A stretch of DNA of 6,942 nt. It comes from an uncultured Rhodospirillaceae bacterium. GTDB lineage: Bacteria > Pseudomonadota > Alphaproteobacteria > RF32 > CAG-239. The notes below the pieces were generated by a model. That model did not search any database. It was not told where the DNA came from and saw only the letters and a list, made by a program, of their open reading frames with translations. Position 1 is the stretch's first letter; each line of letters opens with the position of its first letter. Shown here in pieces: positions 1-6,700 of this stretch. The stretch lies in contig ONQU01000081.1 in NCBI GenBank assembly GCA_900320035.1, positions 1 through 6,942 of the forward strand, written 5' to 3'. The translations under genes and the position numbers were made by a program.

Positions 1-152
1 AAAGCCCAACCGATTGGCGGCATAATAACATCTTCCACCAACGAAGTTACAATTTTACCGAAAGCGGCACCGATGATAATACCGACGGCCATGTCCATGA
101 CATTGCCGCGCATGGCAAATTTTTTGAATTCATTAAAGAAATTTTTAATCAT
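1..152 (-). CDS. mscL: Large-conductance mechanosensitive channel MscL, N-terminal part (cut by window edge)
   Basis: MscL is an inner-membrane homopentameric channel that opens under membrane tension and releases solutes during hypo-osmotic shock. Only the first 50 codons lie here, with the gene running off the left edge. The N-terminal amphipathic helix (MIKNFFNEFKKFAMRGNV) is followed by the first transmembrane helix, about residues 18-44, which lines the pore. The RGNV signature (15-18), the AVGIIIGAAFGKIV core (22-35) and the IMPPIG turn (43-48) match the family closely. By alignment with the E. coli protein, the constriction positions are Met21 and Ile25 and the conserved pore glycine is Gly24, so the hydrophobic lock is kept. 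The start is set by AAAGGA (160-165, minus strand), 7 nt before the ATG. The gene begins 14 nt after the glyA stop, so it is probably cotranscribed with glyA. Identity is secure; completeness cannot be judged. Confidence 0.93.
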   Translation of the reverse strand, partial: MIKNFFNEFKKFAMRGNVMDMAVGIIIGAAFGKIVTSLVEDVIMPPIGWA

Positions 153-166
153 AGTTTTATCCTTTC

Positions 167-1426
167 TTAAGATTGATAAATAGGAAAATCATGGCATAGC
201 GCCACAATTTTTTGTTTGGTTTGGGCAATTACCGCTTCGGCATCGCCTGAAGCTAATGCATCTACTATATCACCGATACAGTGACCAATCAGCTCAAATT
301 CTTTCTCTTTAAATCCTCGGGTGGTTCCGGCCGGCGTTCCCAAGCGCACGCCGGACGTGACTGTCGGCGGTTCAGGGTCAAACGGAATGGCATTTTTGTT
401 GCAGGTAATATTGGCACACTCCAGTGCGGTGGTTACAATATTACCGGTTAAACCTTTAGGACGCAAATCTACGAGCAATAAATGGGTATCCGTACCTCCG
501 GAGACTAAATCCAAACCGCGTTGCTGTAAGGTTTTCCCCAAAGCCTTGGCATTAGCAATAATTTGCGCAGCATAAGTTTTGAATTGCGGTGTTAAATCTT
601 CGGCAAAACATACGGCTTTACCGGCAATAACGTGCTCTAAAGGACCACCCTGTGTCCCCGGAAAAACGGCCGAATTAATTTTCTTATAGAGTTCGCTATT
701 GTTAGTTAAAATCATGCCGCCACGCGGACCGCGCAAAGTTTTATGCGTGGTGGTTGTTACCACATCTGCCCACTGAAGCGGATTAGGATGCACGCCACCG
801 GCCACCAGACCGGCGAAATGTGCCATATCAACCATTAAATATGCCCCAACTTTATCAGCAATGGTGCGAAACTTAGCAAAATCGATAATCCGCGGATAAG
901 CCGAGCCACCGGCGACAATAATTTTCGGTTTATTGGCCAAAGCTAATTTTTCCACTTGTTCATAGTCAAGCAAACCATCTTCATGGCGTACCCCATATTG
1001 CACGGCATGAAACATTTTACCGGAAAGCGAAACTTTGGCACCATGGGTTAGATGTCCGCCGGCATCAAGGCTCATACCCATTAAGGTATCACCGGGACGC
1101 ATCAAGGCCGTATAAACCGCCATATTAGCCTGACTGCCGGAATGCGGTTGTACATTAACATAAGCCGCATTAAACAGTTTTTTAGCACGTTCTTGCGCCA
1201 ATACTTCAATTTCATCAATAAATTCACAGCCGCAATAATAACGGTGCGCCGGATAGCCTTCAGCATATTTATTGGTTAAAATTGACCCTTGAGCTTCCAT
1301 CACGGCACGTGAAACAATATTTTCGGAGGCTATCAGTTCCACCTGTTCTTGTTGACGTTGCAATTCCTTTTGAATAATTTCATAAATTGCCTTATCTTCT
1401 TTCGCTAAATTTTGCTCAAAATCCAT
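167..1426 (-). CDS. glyA: Serine hydroxymethyltransferase
   Basis: This cytosolic PLP enzyme interconverts serine plus tetrahydrofolate with glycine plus 5,10-methylene-tetrahydrofolate. It is the main source of one-carbon units for thymidylate, purines and methionine. At 419 aa it is the usual bacterial length. Visible landmarks are ELIASEN (30-36, with substrate-contacting Glu35), NKYAEGYP (52-59), HSGSQAN (95-101), VDMAHFAGL (199-207, with PLP-contacting Asp200 and His203), TTTTHKTLRGPRGG (224-237, Schiff-base Lys229) and RLGTPAGTTRG (361-371, with carboxylate-binding Arg361). The usual YYGGCE motif reads YYCGCE (63-68), a minor variant. Its ATG lies 3 nt after the rpiB stop. Its Shine-Dalgarno GGAG (1433-1436, minus strand) is formed by the last codons of rpiB, so translation is probably coupled. 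Everything needed for activity appears present. Confidence 0.98.
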   Translation of the reverse strand: MDFEQNLAKEDKAIYEIIQKELQRQQEQVELIASENIVSRAVMEAQGSILTNKYAEGYPAHRYYCGCEFIDEIEVLAQERAKKLFNAAYVNVQPHSGSQANMAVYTALMRPGDTLMGMSLDAGGHLTHGAKVSLSGKMFHAVQYGVRHEDGLLDYEQVEKLALANKPKIIVAGGSAYPRIIDFAKFRTIADKVGAYLMVDMAHFAGLVAGGVHPNPLQWADVVTTTTHKTLRGPRGGMILTNNSELYKKINSAVFPGTQGGPLEHVIAGKAVCFAEDLTPQFKTYAAQIIANAKALGKTLQQRGLDLVSGGTDTHLLLVDLRPKGLTGNIVTTALECANITCNKNAIPFDPEPPTVTSGVRLGTPAGTTRGFKEKEFELIGHCIGDIVDALASGDAEAVIAQTKQKIVALCHDFPIYQS

Positions 1427-1429
1427 CGT

Positions 1430-1858
1430 TTACTCCATTGCCTCTAATTTATCCAAACGCCGTTGATGCCGACCACCTTCGTATGAAGCCTGTAAAAAAG
1501 TGTCAATATATTTGATAACATCGTCTGCTTTCATGGTGCGCCCACCAAAAACCAAGATATTGGCATTATTGTGTTCTTTGGCTAATCGTGCCACTTCTTG
1601 GCTATAAATCAGTGCGGCGCGTATTCCTTTATAACGATTCGCGGCAATAGATATACCAACACCGGTACCGCAAATCAAAATTCCCAAATCAACCGTCTTG
1701 GTAGCGATTGCCCGAGCCATTTTTTGTGCCATATCCGGATAATCAACCGGCTCACAATTGTAGGTGCCTAAATCAGTTAGAGGTAAATCGGCATAGTGTC
1801 GGCATAGTGCTTCTTTAAGTTCATATCCGCCATGATCAGCAGCAATTGCAATATTCAT
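1430..1858 (-). CDS. rpiB: Ribose-5-phosphate isomerase B (RpiB/LacAB family)
   Basis: The enzyme interconverts ribose 5-phosphate and ribulose 5-phosphate in the non-oxidative pentose phosphate pathway. The 142-residue product matches the family length of about 140-150. Visible motifs are ADHGG (7-11, with Asp8 and His9), ILICGTGVGISIAAN (60-74, with catalytic Cys63 and Thr65), KGIRAAL (77-83), EHNNANIL (95-102, with the ring-opening His96) and YEGGRHQRRLDKL (126-138, phosphate-binding arginines). The reading frame is open for 25 more codons upstream, to an ATG at 1933. The start at 1858 is chosen because the RpiB fold begins directly with MNIAIAADHGG and a strong AAGGAG lies 6 nt upstream. 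LacA/LacB sugar isomerases share this fold, but the sequence and the pairing with glyA, which is frequent in alphaproteobacteria, favour RpiB. It is the first gene of the rpiB-glyA-mscL cluster. Confidence 0.95.
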   Translation of the reverse strand: MNIAIAADHGGYELKEALCRHYADLPLTDLGTYNCEPVDYPDMAQKMARAIATKTVDLGILICGTGVGISIAANRYKGIRAALIYSQEVARLAKEHNNANILVFGGRTMKADDVIKYIDTFLQASYEGGRHQRRLDKLEAME

Positions 1859-1864
1859 ATATAT

Positions 1865-1870
1865 CTCCTT
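1865..1870 (-). promoter_or_regulatory. Ribosome binding site fixing the rpiB start
   Basis: AAGGAG on the minus strand sits 6 nt before the ATG at 1858. It is the strongest Shine-Dalgarno in the area. It excludes the upstream in-frame ATG at 1933, whose extra 25 codons look like translated leader and contain no family residues. Confidence 0.85.
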
Positions 1871-1879
1871 ATTTCTCTT

Positions 1880-1908
1880 ATAATATATATAAAATAAGCC
1901 CCATGTAA
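1880..1908 (-). promoter_or_regulatory. Candidate sigma-70-type promoter for rpiB-glyA-mscL
   Basis: Read on the minus strand, TTACAT (1903-1908) and TATTAT (1880-1885) are separated by 17 bp. This is the optimal spacing for a housekeeping promoter. Transcription would begin near 1873, leaving a 5' leader of about 15 nt that just holds the ribosome binding site. The surroundings are very AT-rich, so a chance match is possible. The cluster might instead be read through from the secreted-protein gene 102 bp upstream. Confidence 0.45.
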
Positions 1909-1960
1909 TGCAAAAAAACACCTTTTTGCACAAATTAAAAACAGAATGTTCAAGCCAATT

Positions 1961-2722
1961 TTATTTTAATTTATTCCAACCGGTTTTAGCGGTCGATGTT
2001 GTCGCTGATGTGTCATTGTTACTTATTGCCGGCTCTGTATCCCATTTTTTGCGTGACAATTCACTGTTGCCGGAGCGTCTGACCTTTTCTTTTTGTGCCT
2101 GATTAAGAATCTGACCATTAGGCACTATTTGGCCTAAAAGAGCAGGGGATACATAGGATTCTGATAAACCGGTATATGCTTTAGTAATTTGTTCCAGTAA
2201 ATTACCGCTCGGTGCGGCATTAACCGTAACAACATCACGACCATGATAAAAAGTGACGGCTGGACAAGGATAAGAAATTAAAACATCGGTTGTATCCGGT
2301 CCGTATATATAGCGCAACATTATTTTCGGAGAAATGCTGCAATTATCCATCGCACCGGAAAAAACTGACGTATTACGCCACAACACATCTTCAAAAAGCT
2401 TTTTACCATTAGCGGAAAGTTCGCCGCATGACCCTTTTATAGCCATACCGTTCAATGTATAACCTTCAGTTTGCGGGTCGGCATAAGCAACCGTATAGCA
2501 AAATATCTTTTCAGCTTTTTCAATGTTTCGTGCGGCTGTTGCCGAAAGGCGACTGCTTAAAAAAGTCGATAACATTTTCTTGGTTTCGTCGGTTGCCGTT
2601 TCAGCTTTTGCAGCCGGAGCAAATTCATCGGTTTCTTCTAACCCGAAAAAATCATCGGCAGAAAAAGCATCAGTAGAAGTAAAGACAAGCATAAGAGCCA
2701 GAGTAAAAGCTAATTTTTTCAT
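1961..2722 (-). CDS. Uncharacterised secreted/periplasmic protein with four cysteines
   Basis: I do not recognise this 253-residue protein. It begins with a clear Sec signal peptide: MKK, a hydrophobic core (LAFTLALMLVF, 4-14), then TDAFSA, with likely signal peptidase I cleavage after Ala22. No lipobox cysteine is present. After cleavage there is an acidic, alanine-rich stretch (about 23-47), then a central region (about 48-200) with four cysteines at 75, 99, 128 and 153. The tail (about 205-253) is polar, with a Thr/Ser-rich segment and a basic end (GWNKLK). Residues 128-153 show the spacing Cys-x3-Pro-x4-Arg, then DVLIS, then Cys. This faintly resembles a pattern I associate with other small secreted hypothetical proteins; the link is a weak inference. 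The even cysteine count in an exported protein suggests two disulfides. The start is supported by the signal peptide and GAAAGG about 8 nt upstream. It diverges from rnhB. Confidence 0.8.
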   Translation of the reverse strand: MKKLAFTLALMLVFTSTDAFSADDFFGLEETDEFAPAAKAETATDETKKMLSTFLSSRLSATAARNIEKAEKIFCYTVAYADPQTEGYTLNGMAIKGSCGELSANGKKLFEDVLWRNTSVFSGAMDNCSISPKIMLRYIYGPDTTDVLISYPCPAVTFYHGRDVVTVNAAPSGNLLEQITKAYTGLSESYVSPALLGQIVPNGQILNQAQKEKVRRSGNSELSRKKWDTEPAISNNDTSATTSTAKTGWNKLK

Positions 2723-2759
2723 TTTATCAACCTTTCATTATGATGCCTTAATATATCGC

Positions 2760-2788
2760 ATAATAGTAAAATTCTCGTAAATATACAA
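2760..2788 (-). promoter_or_regulatory. Candidate promoter for the secreted-protein gene
   Basis: On the minus strand, TTGTAT (2783-2788) and TATTAT (2760-2765) are 17 bp apart. This predicts a start near 2753 and a leader of about 30 nt before the ATG at 2722. The bases after the -10, GCGATATATT, are the same as those after the divergent rnhB promoter. Confidence 0.55.
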
Positions 2789-2817
2789 TAATTTTTATCA
2801 AAAAATCACTTAAAATC

Positions 2818-2845
2818 TTGTATTTTAAGCGGAGTACTCTATAAT
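2818..2845 (+). promoter_or_regulatory. Candidate promoter for rnhB
   Basis: TTGTAT (2818-2823) and a perfect TATAAT (2840-2845) are 16 bp apart. The predicted start is near 2852. The short leader contains GAGGAG (2866-2871), placed 7 nt before the rnhB ATG. A GC-only stretch (GCGCG) follows the -10. Confidence 0.65.
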
Positions 2846-2878
2846 GCGCGATATATTGCAAAAAAGAGGAGTAAAGCA

Positions 2879-3511
2879 ATGCCAAATTGGGAAATTGAAG
2901 ATAAATTCAGCGGGTTGATTTGTGGTGTTGACGAAGCCGGACGCGGGCCTTGGGTAGGGCCGGTGGCTGCCGGTGCGGTGATTTTTTTAACGCGTGATGT
3001 GGCTCCGGAATTGTTGCAAAATCTCGATGATTCTAAAAAACTTTCAGCCGCTAAACGCGAAAAGTTGTATCATCTTTTGCGGCAGGAAGAGCGGGAAGGG
3101 CGTATTTGCTGCGGCATTGGTTTAGCCTCGGCACAGGAAATTGATGAGCTGAATATATTGCAAGCCACGTTTTTAGCAATGTCGCGTGCGGTGACCGAAC
3201 TTAAATGTATGCCGCAACAAGCGCTGATTGACGGTAACCGTTTGCCGGCGCAGTTTATTTGCCCGACGTCTTGCTATATCGGCGGTGATGCGCGCTCTTA
3301 TTCTATTGCTGCCGCCAGTATTTTAGCCAAGGTTTATCGAGATCATTTAATGCAAGAATTGGATACTAAATATCCATATTATGGGTTTGCTAAGAATGCC
3401 GGTTACGGCACCAAAGAACATATCGCTGGCATTCGTGAACATGGCTTAACGCCAGAACATCGCCGGAGTTACAAGCCAATTAGAGAGTATTTAACAACGC
3501 AAAAAATATAA
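2879..3511 (+). CDS. rnhB: Ribonuclease HII
   Basis: RNase HII cuts the RNA strand of RNA-DNA hybrids and incises 5' of single ribonucleotides embedded in DNA, starting ribonucleotide excision repair. At 210 aa it has the usual length. The metal-binding carboxylates are visible: Asp18 and Glu19 in GVDEAGRG (16-23), Asp118 in LIDGNR (116-121) and Asp137 in GGDARS (135-140). The Gly-Arg-Gly of 21-23 and Tyr176 in AGYGTKEH (174-181) are the elements that recognise the RNA-DNA junction. SIAAASILAKVYRD (142-155) and the PEHRRSYKPI ending (192-201) are also typical. GRGPW with tryptophan replaces the commoner GRGPL, a variant I associate with alphaproteobacteria. The start has GAGGAG 7 nt upstream. 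It appears to be a single-gene unit under its own promoter; no convincing terminator follows, so some read-through towards ileS is possible. Confidence 0.97.
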   Translation: MPNWEIEDKFSGLICGVDEAGRGPWVGPVAAGAVIFLTRDVAPELLQNLDDSKKLSAAKREKLYHLLRQEEREGRICCGIGLASAQEIDELNILQATFLAMSRAVTELKCMPQQALIDGNRLPAQFICPTSCYIGGDARSYSIAAASILAKVYRDHLMQELDTKYPYYGFAKNAGYGTKEHIAGIREHGLTPEHRRSYKPIREYLTTQKI

Positions 3512-3556
3512 CCATAGGGAAAATGCAGAAATTTCTTGTAATTTGCAAAATTAGTA

Positions 3557-3583
3557 TTGACGTTTGATTTAATCTGATATACA
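3557..3583 (+). promoter_or_regulatory. Candidate ileS promoter with extended -10
   Basis: TTGACG (3557-3562) is followed after 15 bp by TGATATACA (3575-3583), an extended -10 of the form TG-N-TATACA. If the hexamer is instead TACATT (3580-3585), the spacing is 17 bp. Either reading puts the start near 3590-3594, only a few bases before the small ORF at 3595 and about 150 nt before ileS. TGCGC follows the -10. Confidence 0.5.
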
Positions 3584-3594
3584 TTGCGCTAAGT

Positions 3595-3660
3595 ATGTTT
3601 ATTGAAAGAAAAATAATGACCTTTATATTTATACATTCCATTTTGCATATTATCCCTTAG
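3595..3660 (+). CDS. Possible isoleucine-rich leader peptide of ileS (21 aa)
   Basis: This short ORF (ATG to TAG) encodes 21 residues, of which 7 are isoleucine, at positions 3, 7, 11, 13, 16, 19 and 20. The Ile codons are three ATA, three ATT and one ATC. The last two are tandem and lie directly before the Pro codon and the stop. The stop codon is in the loop of a small hairpin, and ileS begins 82 nt later. The layout resembles leader peptides that control amino-acid genes and pheST by attenuation. Against it: no Shine-Dalgarno precedes the ATG (the transcript would be nearly leaderless), and AT-rich sequence favours Ile codons by chance. An internal ATG at 3616 would give a 14-residue version with 5 Ile, also without a good ribosome site. 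This is a hypothesis, not an established gene. Confidence 0.35.
   Translation: MFIERKIMTFIFIHSILHIIP
3602..3629 (+). promoter_or_regulatory. Weak second promoter candidate for ileS
   Basis: TTGAAA (3602-3607) and TATATT (3624-3629) are 16 bp apart. They would start a transcript near 3636, lacking the full Ile-rich ORF. The region is so AT-rich that chance hexamers are expected. If used, it would bypass leader control. Confidence 0.22.
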
Positions 3661-3665
3661 GGGAT
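3652..3665 (+). promoter_or_regulatory. Small hairpin overlapping the end of the Ile-rich ORF
   Basis: ATCCC (3652-3656) pairs with GGGAT (3661-3665) around a TTAG loop that contains the ORF stop codon. The 5' arm begins inside the last Ile codon, so a ribosome stalled at the tandem Ile codons or at the stop would keep it open. The stem is short and no U-run follows, so it is not by itself a convincing intrinsic terminator. Confidence 0.35.
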
Positions 3666-3742
3666 TGGCGCTTCTATATATAAAATATCAATATTACAAC
3701 AAGTTAAACATATAAATTAAATTTTCAAATTAGGATACAAAA

Positions 3743-6700
3743 ATGACGAAATATTATGCTGAAGTGAAAGCTAAGCCGGATTTTGTGGCTTTGGAAAAAG
3801 AGGTTTTAAAGTTTTGGGAAGAAGATAATACATTTGCAAAGTCGGTACATAATCGTGATGGCGCGGCAGAATTTGTGTTTTATGACGGTCCGCCGTTTGC
3901 AAATGGTACACCGCACTACGGGCATATTATGGTCAGCTATGTTAAAGATGTGGTCGCACGTTTTCAAACCATGAACGGTAAGAAAGTTGAACGCCGTTTA
4001 GGCTGGGATTGTCACGGCTTGCCGGCAGAAATGTCTGCCGAAAAACAACTCGGTGTTTCGGGACGTAAGCAAATTGAAAATTATGGTATTGAAAAATTTA
4101 ACAATTTTTGCCGTACAGACGTGCTAAAATATTCAGGTATTTGGGTAGATATGTTTAAGCGTATCGGTCGTTGGGTTGATTTTGAACATGATTATAAAAC
4201 GATGAATCTGCCGTTTATGGAAGCGGTTATCCATAATTTCAAGGCGCTTTACGATAAGGGTTTGGTTTATGAAGACTATCGGGTGTTACCATACTCATGG
4301 GCGGCTGAAACGCCACTTTCAAATTTTGAGGTTAACCTCGGCTATCGCGATAAGACAGATAATGCCATCACGGTTATGTTTAAACTGGAAACCGGACAAA
4401 AAATCTTAGTATGGACGACAACGCCATGGACTCTGCCTTCAAATTTGATGTTAGCCGTGGGTAAAGATATTGATTATGCGGTTATGGAAGAAGATGGACA
4501 GCAATATATCATTGCTAAAGCTCGTCTTGGCAGCTACAAAAAACAGTTAGAGCAGGCCACCCAAGTTGGTGAAATCAAAGGTGCTGATTTAGTTGGTTTG
4601 AGCTATGAACCGATGTTTCCGTATTTTAAGCACCTAAAAGAAAAAGGAGCTTTTAAGGTTTTATCCGGCGAGTTTGTTTCCACCGAAGATGGTACCGGCG
4701 TAGTACACATTGCGCCGGGCTTTGGTCAAGATGACTTTGAAGTTTGTCGTGTCTACGATGAGAATTTTCCGGTTGTATGTCCGGTTGATGAAGCCGGTAA
4801 ATTTACAGCCGAAGTCACGGATTATGCCGGTCAGCAAGTGTTTGATACCAATGAGCCGATTATGCAATGGTTGAAAACCAACGGTTTATTGGTGAAAAAA
4901 GAACAATATACCCATACTTATCCGTATTGCTGGCGCACGGATACACCGCTGATTTATAAAGCGATGAGTTCGTGGTTTGTGAAAGTGACCGATTTTCGTG
5001 ATGAAATGGTCGCTAACAATCAGCAAATCAACTGGATTCCGGGACATATTAAAGATGGGCGTTTCGGTAAATGGCTTGAGGGCGCACGTGATTGGTCAAT
5101 TTCACGCAATCGTTTTTGGGGAACACCGATTCCGGTATGGAAATCGGATAATCCGCAATTTCCACGCATAGATGTGTTTGGCTCGGTGGCAGAAATTAAG
5201 GAAAAAACCGGTATTGAAGTGACCGATTTGCATAAGCCGTATATTGATGATGTGGTTTATCCTAATCCTGATGATCCGAGCGGTAAAACTATGATGCGGC
5301 GTGTCAGTGACGTGTTTGACTGTTGGTTTGAGTCCGGTTCAATGCCATATGGGCAAATTCATTATCCGTTTGAAAATAAAGAATGGTTTGAAAATCATTT
5401 TCCGGCTGATTTTATCGTTGAAGCAATTGATCAGACGCGCGGTTGGTTTTATACTTTGACGGTGTTATCAACCGCATTGCATCATCGACCGGCATTTAAA
5501 AATTGTATCTGCACCGGTTTACTGATGGCCGAAGGCGGACAGAAATTATCGAAGCGTTTGAAAAACTATCCTGATCCGAATGAAATCTTGGAAAATGTCG
5601 GCTCAGAAGCTTTGCGGTGGTTTTTGGTTTCATCACCGGTCTTAAAGGGTGGTAATGTTGCGGTTGATAAAGAAGGTAAGGAAATTATTAAAGCCTCACG
5701 GGCCGCGATGATTCCTCTGTGGAATGCGTTTTATTTCTTTACCCTTTATGCTAATGCGGAAAATTATCAGGCCAAAGAAATTTCAGTTTCAAGTGAAGCG
5801 ATGGATAATTATATTTTATCGAAGTTGAAATTGTTGGCCGATAAGGTGAAAAATAATTTTGAAAGTTATGATATTGCCGAGGCTTGTAATGAAACAGCAG
5901 CTTTCATGGAAATTTTGAACAACTGGTATATTCGCCGCACCCGTGATCGTTTCTGGGCCGGTGATACGCAGGCGTTTGATACGTTATATACGATATTGGT
6001 AAATGTCGCAAAAATTTCGGCGCCGTTAATGCCGTTTATCAGTGAGTATATCTATAAGAACTTGACTGGTGCTGAGTCAGTCCATTTGTGCGATTATCCG
6101 ACATTGGCTAATATTAAAGTTGATGAAAAGTTGATAACCGATATGGATTTCGTTCAAGATTTATGTTCGACGGGTAAAAATTTGCGTGAAGAAAAGAATT
6201 TGCGCAACCGTTTACCACTTTCCAGTTTAACGATAATCGGGGCAACTTTGTCGCCGGAATATCAAGAAATTGTGAAGGATGAGTTGAACGTTAAAGCAGT
6301 TAAATTTGATGATAATTTAGCGAATTATGCAACCAAGAATGTATATTTATATACACCGCTTTTAGGTAAAACTCTCGGTAAAGAAATGGGCGCTGTTATG
6401 GCGGCATATAAACAAGGGCAGTGGACTCTGAATGCCGACGGCACACTTGCCATCGGTGGTCAGAATTTAAGTTCTGATTTGTTTGAAGTGCGTCTGGATA
6501 TGAAAGACGGTGTGGCCGGCCGCGCATTCGATAATAATAAAGCGGTGCTGACTTTGGATACAAATGTTACCGACGAGCTCAATCGTGAAGGTATGGCGCG
6601 CGATTTTGTACGAATGGTACAGACACTGCGAAAGGACAAAGATTTTAATATTTCTGATCGTATAGAACTGTGTTATTCTACCACTGATGCAGAATTAGCT

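Larger units (their letters stand above)
2750..2857. repeat. 10-bp inverted repeat at both divergent promoter start regions
   Basis: AATATATCGC (2750-2759) and its perfect complement GCGATATATT (2848-2857) flank an 88-bp interval. Each arm covers the predicted transcription start of one of the two divergent promoters. Each arm lies 0-2 bp beyond its -10 hexamer. It may be a pair of operator half-sites or simply a duplicated promoter sequence. Confidence 0.6.

Noticed and set aside
321..575. Plus-strand ORF of 84 codons opposite glyA
   Set aside because: Lies wholly antisense to a well-conserved SHMT gene, has no recognisable motif and no ribosome site.
1909..1930. Hairpin TGCAAAAA/TTTTTGCA between the secreted-protein gene and rpiB, considered as a terminator
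   Set aside because: The 8-bp stem is nearly all A-T and no U-run follows on the minus strand. It overlaps the start of the rpiB promoter region, so it is at best very weak.
1859..1933. 25-codon N-terminal extension of rpiB from the ATG at 1933
   Set aside because: No family residues, and the strong AAGGAG at 1865-1870 points to the start at 1858.
1908..2102. Plus-strand ORF of 64 codons opposite the secreted-protein gene
   Set aside because: Antisense shadow of a gene with a clear signal peptide; no supporting signals.
2455..2780. Two overlapping plus-strand ORFs of 73 and 85 codons
   Set aside because: Both are antisense to the 5' part of the secreted-protein gene and run into its promoter; no ribosome sites or motifs.
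3516..3657. Long-range inverted repeat AGGGAAAATGCA (3516-3527) with TGCATATTATCCCT (3644-3657)
   Set aside because: Imperfect pairing interrupted by a 2-nt insertion, and the left arm would be absent from a transcript starting at the ileS promoter. It could matter only for read-through from rnhB.
3586..3742. T-box or other tRNA-sensing riboswitch in the ileS leader
   Set aside because: No T-box consensus or specifier-loop structure is visible, the leader is short and AT-rich, and T-boxes are not typical of proteobacteria.
4661..4867. Minus-strand ORF of 68 codons inside ileS
   Set aside because: Antisense to the conserved editing domain of IleRS, with no motif.
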